A stretch of DNA of 42,328 nt from Sphingobium fluviale (GCF_004122115.1 NZ_SBKP01000019.1:1-42328), one strand, 5' to 3'; positions 27,901-37,247 are shown, counted from the stretch's first letter. Translations and numbers: made by a program. The notes: generated by a model from the letters alone, not told the origin.

Positions 27901-29181
27901 CTACTGACCCACTCTGAGATGCGCATTGCCGGGGCGCGTAAAAAGCTTGCCCCGCTCTGCCCATAATATGAGCAGCAGACTGATGGTGCCGAAACACATG
28001 AAACCCAGTGCGATAGGCATTGTGGTTCCATCAAAAGCCGCACCAACCATACCGCCCAGAAAGGCTGAGATGAAAGTCGTCAGTGACGCCTGAAACGATG
28101 AGGCAAAGCCCGCACCTCGCGCGAATGGCTCCATGGCTATCGCACTGAAATTAACCCCAGCGAATGAAAAGCACAGCGTCGTCATCCCCTGAATGACTAT
28201 AAAGACCCAAACATTCTCCAGCCCTGCGCGCGTAATAATGCAATGTGCCGCAGAAAGCAGTATCACAACTATGACAGCGCTCTGGCTCATGCGCCGGGCG
28301 CCAAAACGCTGCACCAGTTTTCCGTTAAGCAGGTTGCCTGCCGCCATCCACCCAGAAATTATGGCAAAGCCGATAGGAAGCAGCTCCGGCATATGAAAGA
28401 CATCAAAGAAAATCTGTTGAACCGAGACAAGAAACCCTATCAGGCCACCCATCATCACGCCGCTCGCCATCATATAGCCAAATGACCCACGGTTCTTGAC
28501 GACGCGGACGAAGGTATGGGTCAATTCCCGCGGATGCACCTGTATACGGTGAGCCGGGTCCAGAGTCTCCGGCAGCCTTAGCGCCAACCACGCCAGCATC
28601 ACACAAATCAGGAAGGCCAGTAGACCGAAGATCCAGCGCCAAGGCGCAAAAGTCATCATGGCGGCCCCAAGTGAAGGAGCAGCCATAGGCACAATCATGA
28701 ATGTGAACATGATAAGCGACATAATCCGCGCCATCATGTCGCCCCGATAACAGTCTCGCACGATGCTTAGCACGATCACACGGCATGCGGCAGCGCCAAA
28801 CCCCGCAATAAAGCGGCCTCCGAGCAAGAGAGGAAAGGAAGGGGCGAGTGTACAAAGCAAGGTTGACACCAGCATCAGCACCAGTGCGCCTATCAAAACC
28901 GGTCGACGCCCGTAATGATCCGCTAACGGCCCATAGATCAGCGAACCGAATGCCATACCGAGGAAAAACAGCGTGATGATTGACTGCCGGTCATTGGAGT
29001 TCGTCACAGCCAGATCGCGTCCAATATCAGGCAAGGCTGGGAGCATGGTATCTATGGAAAGCGCAGTCATCGCCATCAACGATGACATCAGCATCACAAA
29101 TTCGCGCAACCCCAGCGCGCCTGGAAGATGGAGGTGGAGGCTGTGCGGCTTATGATCTGGAGGACTCATGCCCTCGTGCAT
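27901..29181 (-). CDS. MFS exporter, Bcr/CflA type
   Basis: The 426-residue protein has about twelve membrane helices and the MFS signature SLIYGPLADHYGRRPVLIGAL between helices 2 and 3. DTMLPALPDIGRDL in the first helix region is typical of the Bcr/CflA drug-exporter subfamily. Substrate is unknown; candidates are antibiotics or small metabolites. The start may be ATG 29181 or 29169 (MSPPD). It is divergent from feoAB, and the Fur box in the shared gap could also affect it. Confidence 0.92.
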   Translation of the reverse strand: MHEGMSPPDHKPHSLHLHLPGALGLREFVMLMSSLMAMTALSIDTMLPALPDIGRDLAVTNSNDRQSIITLFFLGMAFGSLIYGPLADHYGRRPVLIGALVLMLVSTLLCTLAPSFPLLLGGRFIAGFGAAACRVIVLSIVRDCYRGDMMARIMSLIMFTFMIVPMAAPSLGAAMMTFAPWRWIFGLLAFLICVMLAWLALRLPETLDPAHRIQVHPRELTHTFVRVVKNRGSFGYMMASGVMMGGLIGFLVSVQQIFFDVFHMPELLPIGFAIISGWMAAGNLLNGKLVQRFGARRMSQSAVIVVILLSAAHCIITRAGLENVWVFIVIQGMTTLCFSFAGVNFSAIAMEPFARGAGFASSFQASLTTFISAFLGGMVGAAFDGTTMPIALGFMCFGTISLLLILWAERGKLFTRPGNAHLRVGQ

Positions 29182-29280
29182 ATGGATGGGTTTGCGGGAA
29201 AGCCAGCACGGAAGTCCAAGGCATACGAATTATTCCTGCCAACCCATCATATCTGCAAAAAGGACTCGATTTATCGGACA

Positions 29281-29299
29281 GATATTGATAATCGTTCGC
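29281..29299. promoter_or_regulatory. Fur box upstream of feoAB
   Basis: GATATTGATAATCGTTCGC matches the 19-bp Fur consensus (GATAATGATAATCATTATC) at 15 positions. It ends 18 bases before the feoA start codon, overlapping the place where polymerase would bind. This predicts repression by iron-loaded Fur. Confidence 0.75.
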
Positions 29300-29317
29300 A
29301 AAAATAGGAAACCACCC

Positions 29318-29596
29318 TTGCGACTTGACAGCCTGCCTCCGCGACGCACCGCCTATATAGACAGAGTGGATTGGGACATCCTCTCTTCGAGCGAGGCGCA
29401 ACGGCTACGAGAATTTGGTGTCGATGAAGGTTCCACAATAGAGACATTGCACCGCGGCGGCTTGCTTGGGCGAGGCGCGCTTGCATGTCGGATCGGCCGG
29501 ATGACCGTCGCCATGCGGCGCGAACACGCGACCGCCATCCATGTGCGTACCGGGCCAGACAAGGCACCATCGCAAGAGGCCGCTGCGTTATTATGA
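29318..29596 (+). CDS. feoA: Ferrous iron transport protein A
   Basis: FeoA is a small SH3-like cytoplasmic partner of the FeoB iron channel. The 92-residue product reads LRLDSLPPRRTAYIDRVDW at the start, with EAQRLREFGVDEGSTIE, GGLLGRGALACRIG and the final MTVAMRREHATAIHV, matching the FeoA fold. No ATG fits; a TTG at 29318 has AGGAA seven bases upstream and gives the family N-terminus, so it is chosen. The stop overlaps the feoB start as ATGA. Confidence 0.88.
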   Translation: MRLDSLPPRRTAYIDRVDWDILSSSEAQRLREFGVDEGSTIETLHRGGLLGRGALACRIGRMTVAMRREHATAIHVRTGPDKAPSQEAAALL

Positions 29597-31452
29597 TGGC
29601 GACCCCGCTCGTTGCCTTGATCGGAAACCCTAATGCCGGAAAAAGCGCGTTGTTCAACGCGTTGACTGGCGCACGACAAAAGCTTGGCAATTATCCCGGC
29701 GTTACAGTTGAGCGCAAATCGGGTCGCATGGGTCTGGCCGATGGCCGCCCTGTTGAGCTAGTTGACCTGCCCGGCACATACAGCCTCACCCCCACCAGCC
29801 CGGACGAACAGGTAACGCGCGACGTTTTGATGGGCAGACAGGCTGGCGAACGGATACCCGATGCGCTCGTTATAGTTGTTGACGCGAGCAATATTGAGAA
29901 CCATCTCCGCTTCGCGCTGGAGGTGCTGGAACTGGGGCTGCCGACGGTCATAGCCCTCAATATGGTAGATCTTGCTGCCCGCGACGGCCTCGAACTCAGC
30001 TCCGATGCATTATCCGAAGCCATCGGAGTTCCAGTCGTACCTACTGTAGCGGTCAGAAAACGGGGTCTAGACCATCTGACAGCAGCATTGACGCTGCTGG
30101 TCGGCCCTGAAGCGGTACAGCTTCGCCCGCAACCAGCTGCAATGAGTTTCGAAGAGCGGACTAGCTACGCCAAAGAGCTTGCCCGCACAACGATAGTAAG
30201 CGAAACCCCTTCTCGCAGGCTAACACAGACTGTGGACAGTGTAGCGCTGCACCCCGTGTTGGGGCCAATGCTGTTATTAGCCCTTTTGTTTGTGATGTTT
30301 CAGGGAGTTTATGCCTGGTCTGAAGCTCCGATCGCTATGATTGAGAGCTGGTTCACCGCATTGAGCGATGCCGCCACAGCAAACACGGCTCCCGGTTATC
30401 TGCGCTCTTTCTTGGTTGACGGAGCCATCAACGGAGTTGGCTCTGTTATCGTGTTCCTGCCACAGATCCTCATTCTGTTTCTCTTTATCCTGATACTGGA
30501 GGCGACCGGGTATATGACCCGTGCAGCGTTCATCATGGATGGCCTCATGGCGCGGGTAGGGCTGTCCGGTCGGGCATTCATTCCGCTCCTGTCCTCGTTC
30601 GCGTGCGCCGTGCCGGGTATTATGGCGACTCGCTCGATTTCGGACCCAAAAGACCGGCTGACGACGATCCTCATCGCGCCTATGATGACATGCTCGGCTC
30701 GGCTACCGGTCTACGCCGTGATCATCGGGGCGTTCATTCCGGCGCGCGATGTGGGCTTTGGGATAGGCCTCCAGGGGCTCGTCCTCTTTGGCCTCTATGT
30801 CGGCGGGATAGCGGGGGCGATGATCGCTGCCCTGCTACTGCGGCGCACGGTTGCGAGAGGCAAGAGCAGCGGCTTCCTGATGGAAATGCCAAAATATCAG
30901 TGGCCCCACGTCGCGGACATCGCTCTCGGGCTGTGGCAGCGGGCGGTGATCTTCCTGCGCCGCGCGGGCACCATCATCTTTGCGTCCACGATAATTTTGT
31001 GGGCGTTGCTGAGTTTCCCCAAGCCTCCCACTGGCTCCACAGAGTCGCCTGTCAGCTATAGCGTGGCCGGGCGCATAGCCGAAGGGCTGCAACTGGTGAT
31101 GGCACCGATCGGCTTCAACCGCGATATTTCCCTCGCGCTCATTCCCGCGATGGCAGCGCGGGAAGTAGCCGTCTCGGCGCTCGCCACGACATACAGCATC
31201 GATGCCGGCGACGACGAAGCCAGATTGGAGCAATCCTTGGGCGAACGCCTGAAGTCCGACTGGCCTCTGCCCACCGCACTGGCCTTCCTCGCCTGGTTCG
31301 TGTTCGCGCCGCAATGTATTTCCACCATCGCCGTAACGCGCCGGGAAACCAATGGCTGGAAGTGGCCAGCCTTCATGGTGTGCTATCTTTTTGTACTCGC
31401 TTATGCTGCGGCAGGCCTCACCTACTGGACGGCGCTTGGCTTGGGGCTATAA
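29593..31452 (+). CDS. feoB: Ferrous iron transporter FeoB
   Basis: FeoB is the inner-membrane Fe(II) transporter with a cytoplasmic GTPase domain. The 619-residue protein has G1 GNPNAGKS (11-18), G3 VDLPGTYSL and G4 NMVD. The two gate regions follow, with VFLPQILILFLFILILE, ACAVPGIMATRSI and TCSARLPVYAVIIGAF. It lacks the longer C-terminal extension of the Escherichia coli protein, as many alphaproteobacterial forms do. ATG 29593 overlaps the feoA stop; a second ATG follows at once at 29596. The longer frame from 29485 only runs through feoA. Confidence 0.97.
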   Translation: MMATPLVALIGNPNAGKSALFNALTGARQKLGNYPGVTVERKSGRMGLADGRPVELVDLPGTYSLTPTSPDEQVTRDVLMGRQAGERIPDALVIVVDASNIENHLRFALEVLELGLPTVIALNMVDLAARDGLELSSDALSEAIGVPVVPTVAVRKRGLDHLTAALTLLVGPEAVQLRPQPAAMSFEERTSYAKELARTTIVSETPSRRLTQTVDSVALHPVLGPMLLLALLFVMFQGVYAWSEAPIAMIESWFTALSDAATANTAPGYLRSFLVDGAINGVGSVIVFLPQILILFLFILILEATGYMTRAAFIMDGLMARVGLSGRAFIPLLSSFACAVPGIMATRSISDPKDRLTTILIAPMMTCSARLPVYAVIIGAFIPARDVGFGIGLQGLVLFGLYVGGIAGAMIAALLLRRTVARGKSSGFLMEMPKYQWPHVADIALGLWQRAVIFLRRAGTIIFASTIILWALLSFPKPPTGSTESPVSYSVAGRIAEGLQLVMAPIGFNRDISLALIPAMAAREVAVSALATTYSIDAGDDEARLEQSLGERLKSDWPLPTALAFLAWFVFAPQCISTIAVTRRETNGWKWPAFMVCYLFVLAYAAAGLTYWTALGLGL

Positions 31453-31488
31453 GAACGGCCAACCTTTTTCCAAGAGAGAGTCTTTTTC

Positions 31489-32028
31489 ATGGCAGGCAGC
31501 GTCAACAAGGTCATTCTGGTGGGCAATCTGGGCGCTGACCCTGAGGTTAAAAGCTTTCAGAATGGCGGCAAGGTCTGCAACATCCGCATCGCGACATCGG
31601 AAAGCTGGAAAGACCGCAATACCGGCGAGAAGAAAGAGCGGACCGAATGGCACACTGTCGCCATCTTTTCCGAAGGGCTGGCAGGTGTAGCAGAGCGTTT
31701 CCTGCGCAAGGGCAGCAAAGTCTATATCGAGGGCCAGCTGCGTACCCGCAAATGGCAGGACCAGTCCGGCAATGATCGCTACACTACAGAGGTCGTGCTC
31801 CAGGGACCGGGCGCCGTGCTGACGATGCTGGATGGCGCGCCGGGTGGCGGTCAAGGTGGCGGGCGCTCTTCCTCTGGCGGCGGAGACTGGTCGGGCGGAT
31901 CATCGGGCTATGGCGGCGGCGATTATGACGACTATGGCAGCGGGCGCTCGTCAGGTGGCAATGCGGTGAGGGATCGCACGCCTGAACCGAATTTCAGCAA
32001 CGATCTGGACGACGAAGTCCCGTTCTGA
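31489..32028 (+). CDS. ssb: Single-stranded DNA-binding protein
   Basis: SSB coats single-stranded DNA during replication, repair and recombination. The 179-residue protein has the N-terminal OB fold ([56 protein letters not shown]). A Gly/Ser-rich linker follows, and the acidic tip DLDDEVPF recruits partner proteins. GAGAG precedes the ATG. The gene lies 36 bases after feoB and converges with the epimerase gene. Confidence 0.97.
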   Translation: MAGSVNKVILVGNLGADPEVKSFQNGGKVCNIRIATSESWKDRNTGEKKERTEWHTVAIFSEGLAGVAERFLRKGSKVYIEGQLRTRKWQDQSGNDRYTTEVVLQGPGAVLTMLDGAPGGGQGGGRSSSGGGDWSGGSSGYGGGDYDDYGSGRSSGGNAVRDRTPEPNFSNDLDDEVPF

Positions 32029-32045
32029 TTGTGCGGGATGCGGAG

Positions 32046-32858
32046 TTAATCGCTGGCTGCTGCCAATTCGCTGAGGCCCGTGCGATAGTCGGGATATCTG
32101 GGATGCCAGCCCAATATCCTCTTTGCCCTGCCGTTCGCGACACGGCGGTTTTCAGCATAAAACGCGCGTGCCTGAGGGTTGAGTTTGACATCGTCCAGCG
32201 TGTGCAGAGGGGGGTAGGGCAGGCCGAGTAAAATACAGGCGTGCTCAATCACTTCATTCTGGGAAGATGGGGCATTGTCAGCGATATTATAGACGCCGTG
32301 CGGCCCGTCGAAGCTAGCTAGCATGGCGGATACGATGTCATCCACATGGATGCGGCTGAACACCTGTCCAGGCAAAGCAATGCGGTGTGCCCGTCCCTCC
32401 CGCACACGGTCCAGCGCGCTGCGGCCAGGCCCATAAATACCGGGAAGGCGGAATATGGTGACAGCCGCGCGCAGCATTTGCCATTCCGCATCAGCTCGCG
32501 CCCGTGCACTGCGCCTGCCACTGCCTAAGGGCGCGCCTTCATCGACCCAAGCGCCGCCGGTGTCTCCGTATACGCCCGTGGAGGAGAGATAGCCCGCCCA
32601 CCGAGCTAGCGCGGTGGCAATGTCGGTGCCGTAGCAGGCCAACACAGGATCGTCCCCAGCGGCGTCTGGCGGGACGGAGGACAGGATGTGGGTGGCGCGG
32701 GCGATGGCGGCACGGACTCCCGCCACATCGTCAAACGCGAGTACCCCCTCGCTTGCCTCCCGCCGCACACCTGTAACGCGCCAACCGCGCTCCAAAAGTG
32801 CTTCGCGCAGACGCGTTCCGGTGTATCCCATGCCAAAAATGAGCATTTCCTGAGCCAT
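32046..32858 (-). CDS. NAD-dependent epimerase/dehydratase-like protein (SDR family)
   Basis: The 270-residue protein is an extended SDR with a Rossmann fold. It starts MAQEMLIFGMGYTGTRL, giving the nucleotide-binding GxGxxG-like turn. YLSSTGVYGDTGG contains the Ser/Thr and the Tyr of the active site, and RLPGIYGPGRSALDRVREG follows. The usual YxxxK lysine is not obvious, so catalysis may be altered. YeeZ-like proteins share this architecture. ATG 32858 follows AGGGA. The very long open frame further upstream (to 34157) is antisense to pepN and is rejected. Confidence 0.85.
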   Translation of the reverse strand: MAQEMLIFGMGYTGTRLREALLERGWRVTGVRREASEGVLAFDDVAGVRAAIARATHILSSVPPDAAGDDPVLACYGTDIATALARWAGYLSSTGVYGDTGGAWVDEGAPLGSGRRSARARADAEWQMLRAAVTIFRLPGIYGPGRSALDRVREGRAHRIALPGQVFSRIHVDDIVSAMLASFDGPHGVYNIADNAPSSQNEVIEHACILLGLPYPPLHTLDDVKLNPQARAFYAENRRVANGRAKRILGWHPRYPDYRTGLSELAAASD

Positions 32859-32933
32859 ATAGTCCCTAAATAGCGTCGTGCCGCACGACGCAAGATGATT
32901 GTGCAGCGCCGCACGCCCGCCTAGAAGAGGGGC

Positions 32934-35543
32934 ATGCTTGATATTCAGACCGCCGCCGCCGCACCCGCCACCCCCCCTGTCATCCGCCGCGAGGATTATC
33001 GTGCACCGGACTGGCTGGTGCCCGACATCAGCCTTGACTTCACGCTCGACACAGACCGCACGATCGTCACCGCCCGCCTTTCCGTCACCCGCAATGGCGC
33101 GCATGACCGGCCTCTTCTGCTCGATGGCGAGGCGCTGGAGCTGCTGTCGGTCAGCGTCGATGGCGTACCGCTGCCGCGCGACCAATGGCCGCAGGGCGAC
33201 GCGCCGCTCAGCATCCCCCTCCCCGGCGCCACCCACAACATCGAAACGATCGTCGCCATCTCTCCCGCCAGGAACAGCCAGCTCATGGGGCTGTATGCCT
33301 CCGGCGGCCTGCTCTGCACCCAGTGCGAGGCGGAGGGCTTTCGCCGCATCACCTATTTCCCGGACCGGCCCGATGTCCTCTCGCGCTACTCCGTGCGCAT
33401 GGAGGCGGACAAGGCGCTCTACCCCGTGCTGCTCAGCAATGGCGACCCGGTGGAGAGCGGCGCGGGAGACAATGGCCGCCACTGGGCGCGCTGGAACGAC
33501 CCCTTCCCCAAGCCGTGCTATCTCTTCGCGCTGGTGGCGGGCGACCTTGCCTGCAACGCCGACAGCTTTACCACGATGAGCGGGCGGCAAGTGAAACTCG
33601 GCATCTGGGTGCGGGAGAGCGACCTGCCGCGCACACAGCATGCCATGAAGGCGCTGAAAGACAGCATGGGCTGGGACGAGCGCGTCTATGGCCGCGAATA
33701 TGACCTCGACGTGTTCAACATCGTCGCGGTGGCCGATTTTAACTTCGGCGCGATGGAGAACAAGGGGCTGAACATCTTCAACAGCCGTTACATCCTCGTA
33801 GACCCGGAAACCGCGACCGACCTCGATTTCGACGCGGTCGAGGGTGTGGTCGCCCACGAATATTTCCACAACTGGTCCGGCAACCGCGTGACCTGCAGGG
33901 ACTGGTTTCAATTGAGCCTGAAGGAAGGCTTCACCGTCTATCGCGACCAGTGCTTTTCCGCCGATATGGGCAGCGAGGCGGTGAAGCGGATAGAGGATGT
34001 GCGCACCTTGCGCGCGGCACAGTTCCCGGAAGACGCGGGGCCGCTCGCCCATCCGATCCGCCCTGAATCCTATATGGAAATCAGCAACTTTTATACGGCG
34101 ACCATTTACAACAAGGGCGCCGAGATCATCCGCATGATGGCGACCCTGCTGGGGCACGAGCGGTTCCGGCGAGGCACTGATCTGTATTTCTCAACCCACG
34201 ATGGCGAGGCTGCCACCTGCGAGGATTTCGTCAAGGCGATGGAGGACGGCGGCGGGATCTACCTTGCGCAGTTCCGTCTGTGGTACTCTCAGGCAGGCAC
34301 GCCGCGCGTCGCCGCCGTGCTGAGCCATGATGCGGAAAGTCAGTCCGCCACGCTGACGCTGAGCCAGTCCGTGCCCGATACGCCGGGGCAGGTGAACAAG
34401 GCGCCGATGGTGTTGCCGTTGCGCACCGCTTTGTTCGACCGGCAGTCTGGCAAGCGGATCGAGGAGCGGCTGCTGGTGCTGGATGGCGCGGAGCAGAGCT
34501 TTATGTTCGAGGGAGTGCGCGCCGCGCCGATGCTCTCGATCAACCGCGGTTTTTCAGCACCCGTGATCGTTGACATGCACCGCAGCCCGGATGAGCTGGC
34601 GTTCCTCGCGGCGAGCGATGATGATCCCTTCGCCCGCTATGAAGCAATGCAGCTTTTGATGCTCGGCGCGCTGACCGAGGCGATTGCGGGCGGCGAGGCC
34701 GATAATGGCGCGGTGATTGACGCCGTGCGCACGGCGCTGTCCAACCCTGCGCTCGACGATGCGTTCATCGCCGAGGCGGTGCGCCTGCCGGGCGAGGCTT
34801 ATGTGGGGGATCAGATGGCGCTGGTCGACCCGGATGCGATCCACGTAGCGCGAGAGGCGCTGATGGGGGAGATCGGGCGGGCATTGTTGCCGCTGTGGCG
34901 CGAGGTGCATGCACGCACGGCGCGGGATGCGTTTAGCCTTGCGGGGGCGGACAAGGGCGCGCGTAAGCTGCGCACGGTGGCGCTGGGCTATATCGTTGCC
35001 TCCGGCGCGGAGGATGGCCCCGCGCTGGCCTATGCGCAATATGAAGGCGCGCATAACATGACCGAGCGGCAGGGCGCGCTCGCAGTGCTCGCCAGCATCG
35101 ACTGTGCGGAGCGCAGCCAGGCACTCGCGGACTTTTACGCGCGCTATGCCGGTGATGCGCTGGTGCTCGACAAATGGTTCCAGACGCAGGCCCTCGCCTT
35201 CCATCCTGATACGGTGGAGATCGTGGCACAGCTGGGCAAGCACCCGGATTTCACCCTCTCCAACCCCAACAGGGTGCGCGCGGTCTATGGCGCGTTCGGC
35301 GCGAACCAGTGGGCGTTTCATTCTGCCGACGGGGCAGGCTATGCCCTGATGGCGGACCTGATCCTCGCGCTTGACCCCGTTAACCCGCAGACGGCGGCGC
35401 GGATGGTTCCGCCGCTAGGCCGCCACCGCCGCTTTGCCGAGCCGCGCGCGGGGCGTATGCGGGCGGCGCTGGAACAGATTCTGGCCCAGTCCGGCCTGTC
35501 GAAAGACGTGACCGAGCAGGTGAGCAAGAGTTTGGCGGGATAG
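32934..35543 (+). CDS. pepN: Aminopeptidase N (M1 family)
   Basis: The 869-residue enzyme removes N-terminal residues from peptides in the cytoplasm. The M1 signatures are intact: GAMENKGLNIFNSRY binds the substrate N-terminus, and HEYFHNWSGNRVTCRDWFQLSLKEGFTVY supplies the zinc ligands and catalytic glutamate. The C-terminal helical domain (LGRHRRFAEPRAGRMRAALEQIL) fits the Escherichia coli PepN type. GAGGGG lies just before the ATG. A terminator hairpin follows within 10 bases of the stop. Confidence 0.97.
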   Translation: MLDIQTAAAAPATPPVIRREDYRAPDWLVPDISLDFTLDTDRTIVTARLSVTRNGAHDRPLLLDGEALELLSVSVDGVPLPRDQWPQGDAPLSIPLPGATHNIETIVAISPARNSQLMGLYASGGLLCTQCEAEGFRRITYFPDRPDVLSRYSVRMEADKALYPVLLSNGDPVESGAGDNGRHWARWNDPFPKPCYLFALVAGDLACNADSFTTMSGRQVKLGIWVRESDLPRTQHAMKALKDSMGWDERVYGREYDLDVFNIVAVADFNFGAMENKGLNIFNSRYILVDPETATDLDFDAVEGVVAHEYFHNWSGNRVTCRDWFQLSLKEGFTVYRDQCFSADMGSEAVKRIEDVRTLRAAQFPEDAGPLAHPIRPESYMEISNFYTATIYNKGAEIIRMMATLLGHERFRRGTDLYFSTHDGEAATCEDFVKAMEDGGGIYLAQFRLWYSQAGTPRVAAVLSHDAESQSATLTLSQSVPDTPGQVNKAPMVLPLRTALFDRQSGKRIEERLLVLDGAEQSFMFEGVRAAPMLSINRGFSAPVIVDMHRSPDELAFLAASDDDPFARYEAMQLLMLGALTEAIAGGEADNGAVIDAVRTALSNPALDDAFIAEAVRLPGEAYVGDQMALVDPDAIHVAREALMGEIGRALLPLWREVHARTARDAFSLAGADKGARKLRTVALGYIVASGAEDGPALAYAQYEGAHNMTERQGALAVLASIDCAERSQALADFYARYAGDALVLDKWFQTQALAFHPDTVEIVAQLGKHPDFTLSNPNRVRAVYGAFGANQWAFHSADGAGYALMADLILALDPVNPQTAARMVPPLGRHRRFAEPRAGRMRAALEQILAQSGLSKDVTEQVSKSLAG

Positions 35544-35551
35544 ACGGCCAT

Positions 35552-35586
35552 AAAAAAGGGCGCCAGCATCAGCGGCGCCCTTTTTA
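35552..35586. terminator. Bidirectional intrinsic terminator after pepN
   Basis: GGGCGCC (35558-35564) pairs with GGCGCCC (35574-35580). The stem is extended by A-runs on one side and T-runs on the other, so either strand ends in a U-tract. It lies between the convergent genes pepN and carD. Confidence 0.85.
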
Positions 35587-35594
35587 CATCACTA

Positions 35595-35643
35595 GACCGT
35601 TTTCAAGATGAGCGTAGAACGCTCATCGGCTCGGAAAACGGTC
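35595..35643. repeat. Nested palindrome 1 of a tandem pair
   Basis: Outer arms GACCGTTTTC/GAAAACGGTC enclose an inner perfect palindrome GATGAGCGT-aga-ACGCTCATC. The whole 49 bp can form a long cruciform or RNA hairpin. Confidence 0.8.
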
Positions 35644-35656
35644 AGACTCTATGACG

Positions 35657-35707
35657 AGAGCATTTTCGAACCGAATGACCGTGTTACGGTCATTCTGAAA
35701 ATGCTCT
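35657..35707. repeat. Nested palindrome 2 of a tandem pair
   Basis: Outer arms AGAGCATTTTC/GAAAATGCTCT enclose the inner palindrome GAATGACCGT-gtt-ACGGTCATTC. AGAGCATTTTCGA is also the beginning of widespread alphaproteobacterial intergenic repeats that I remember from rhizobia. The inner GACCGT repeats the outer arm of palindrome 1. Confidence 0.8.
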
Positions 35708-35719
35708 AGGAAGCGGCGC

Positions 35720-36250
35720 TTATTCGGCCTTGTCCTTGGCATATTTCGGTGCGGCCTCGTTGAGGATCTCAAGGATCTTGTTCAGCGCGGCGCGCTCGTC
35801 CGTCTCTTCCATCGCGGCGAGTTCGCGCGCGAGGCGGCTTGAGGCGGCCTCGAAGATCTGGCGCTCGGAATAGCTTTGCTCCGGCTGGTCATCCGGGCGG
35901 AACAGATCGCGCGTGACCTCGGCAATCGACACCAGATCGCCGGAGTTGATCTTCGCCTCATATTCCTGCGCGCGGCGCGACCACATGGTGCGCTTGACCT
36001 TGGGCTTGCCCTTCAGCGTATCGAGCGCCTCGCCCAGCGTCTTGTTGGAGGAGAGCTTACGCATCCCCACGCTTTCGGCCTTGTTGGTCGGCACGCGCAG
36101 CGTCATCCGCTCTTTTTCAAAGCGGAGCACATACAGCTCCAGATCCATACCGGCGATCTGCTGGCTTTGCAGCTCGATCACGCGGCCTACGCCGTGCTTG
36201 GGATAAACAACATAATCGCCAACATCAAAGGACAGGGCTTTTGCAGCCAT
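35720..36250 (-). CDS. carD: CarD/CdnL-family transcription factor
   Basis: CarD/CdnL proteins bind RNA polymerase beta and stabilise open promoter complexes, especially at ribosomal RNA promoters. The 176-residue protein has the N-terminal Tudor-like domain FDVGDYVVYPKHGVGRVIEL. It continues with RMTLRVPTNKAESVGMRKL and the C-terminal DNA-binding part WSRRAQEYEAKINSGDLVSIAEVTRDLFR. ATG 36250 is preceded by AAGG. The longer frame to 36340 is rejected because the family N-terminus starts at MAAKAL. Confidence 0.96.
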   Translation of the reverse strand: MAAKALSFDVGDYVVYPKHGVGRVIELQSQQIAGMDLELYVLRFEKERMTLRVPTNKAESVGMRKLSSNKTLGEALDTLKGKPKVKRTMWSRRAQEYEAKINSGDLVSIAEVTRDLFRPDDQPEQSYSERQIFEAASSRLARELAAMEETDERAALNKILEILNEAAPKYAKDKAE

Positions 36251-36411
36251 TGGAAACCTTTCCATAATCTCAAGGGGAGCGTCAGGCTGCGACATGGCAC
36301 CAGAACATCCGTGTTCCCAGTCCAGCGCACAGCGACGCATAGGGCATTATGAATATACTCCTGACGGGGTGCGACATTCCCGCCTGATCGCCCTTTTAAC
36401 AGATTCGTAAC

Positions 36412-36449
36412 AAAATTACCAGCCCGGAGCGACACAACGCCCGGACTGG
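36412..36449 (-). terminator. Likely terminator after fdxA
   Basis: On the minus strand CCAGTCCGG and CCGGGCTGG form a stem with one G-U pair, followed by TAATTTTG. It lies about 40 bases after the fdxA stop. The U-tract is short, so confidence is moderate. Confidence 0.5.
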
Positions 36450-36489
36450 CTTAAGACATAGGTTTATTAAAGGAAGCGAGGGTTAACGC

Positions 36490-36828
36490 TTAGCCGCCAG
36501 AGCCGGGCTTTTCCGAGAAATATTTCTCGAACTTGCCTTCCTCGCCCTTGTGATCTTCCGCATCGTCCGGGGCCGCACCTTTGCTGGTGATGTTCGGCCA
36601 CTCGGCGGAATATTTGCTGTTCAGCTCCAGCCATTTTTCCAAGCCGTTTTCGGTATCGGGCAGGATCGCCTCGGCCGGGCACTCTGGCTCGCACACGCCG
36701 CAGTCGATGCATTCATTGGGGTTGATGACCAGCATGTTCTCGCCCTCGTAAAAGCAATCTACCGGGCAGACCTCTACGCAATCCATATATTTGCAACGGA
36801 TGCAGGCGTCGGTCACTACATAGGTCAT
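36490..36828 (-). CDS. fdxA: Seven-iron ferredoxin FdxA
   Basis: The 112-residue ferredoxin carries a [3Fe-4S] and a [4Fe-4S] cluster. The N-terminal half has cysteines 9, 12, 17, 21 and 25 and the second motif has [13 protein letters not shown] (cysteines 40, 43, 46 and 50), as in Azotobacter ferredoxin I. The C-terminal extension ([19 protein letters not shown]) is typical for alphaproteobacteria. It lies in the minus-strand block helicase, S4 protein, FdxA, CarD. It is a possible partner of the FprA-like reductase encoded at 4352. Confidence 0.96.
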   Translation of the reverse strand: MTYVVTDACIRCKYMDCVEVCPVDCFYEGENMLVINPNECIDCGVCEPECPAEAILPDTENGLEKWLELNSKYSAEWPNITSKGAAPDDAEDHKGEEGKFEKYFSEKPGSGG

Positions 36829-36884
36829 CGGTATCTTCCCTTCTGCTGCGCGGCGACGCAGGCACTTATAGTCTTACTGCCCTG

Positions 36885-37184
36885 CTATTCCCGCCCTGCC
36901 CCGCCGTCAATATCAAGTTGTGACGGAGAGCCGCCAAGCATCAGTTCCTCATAACAGGCTTGCGCCTCTGCGGCAGGGCCGCGCCGGGCGGGCAGCGCGA
37001 GTATGCGCACGACACGGATGCGGTCTCCCTGCGCCAGCGTGACCAGATCGCCCACCCGCGCCGCGCTGTGCGCCCGCTCTATCCTTCGGCCGTTCAGGCG
37101 CATGATCCCCTGCTCCGCCATTGCCTGAGCAGCAGTGCGGCTTTTGGCGAGGCGCGCGAACCAGAGGAACTTGTCGATCCGCAT
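36885..37184 (-). CDS. S4-domain RNA-binding protein (Hsp15-like)
   Basis: The 99-residue protein is mainly an S4 RNA-binding fold, MRIDKFLWFARLAKSRTAAQ followed by IMRLNGRRIERAHSAARVGD. It is similar to Hsp15/HslR, which binds stalled 50S subunits carrying nascent chain. I chose ATG 37184. A TTG at 37241 with AAGGA upstream would add about 19 residues. It follows the helicase gene closely on the same strand, so the two are probably cotranscribed and both act on RNA or ribosomes. Confidence 0.88.
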   Translation of the reverse strand: MRIDKFLWFARLAKSRTAAQAMAEQGIMRLNGRRIERAHSAARVGDLVTLAQGDRIRVVRILALPARRGPAAEAQACYEELMLGGSPSQLDIDGGAGRE

Positions 37185-37247
37185 GGACGGCCCATGCTGG
37201 GGTACGAGAGCGGGAGATGCGGCAGGCGAGCGGCTGGCCAACGCCGA

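Noticed and set aside
32859..34157. Very long minus-strand open frame antisense to pepN
   Set aside because: It is continuous with the epimerase frame, but the epimerase N-terminus begins at 32858 and the antisense part is a shadow of pepN in GC-rich DNA.
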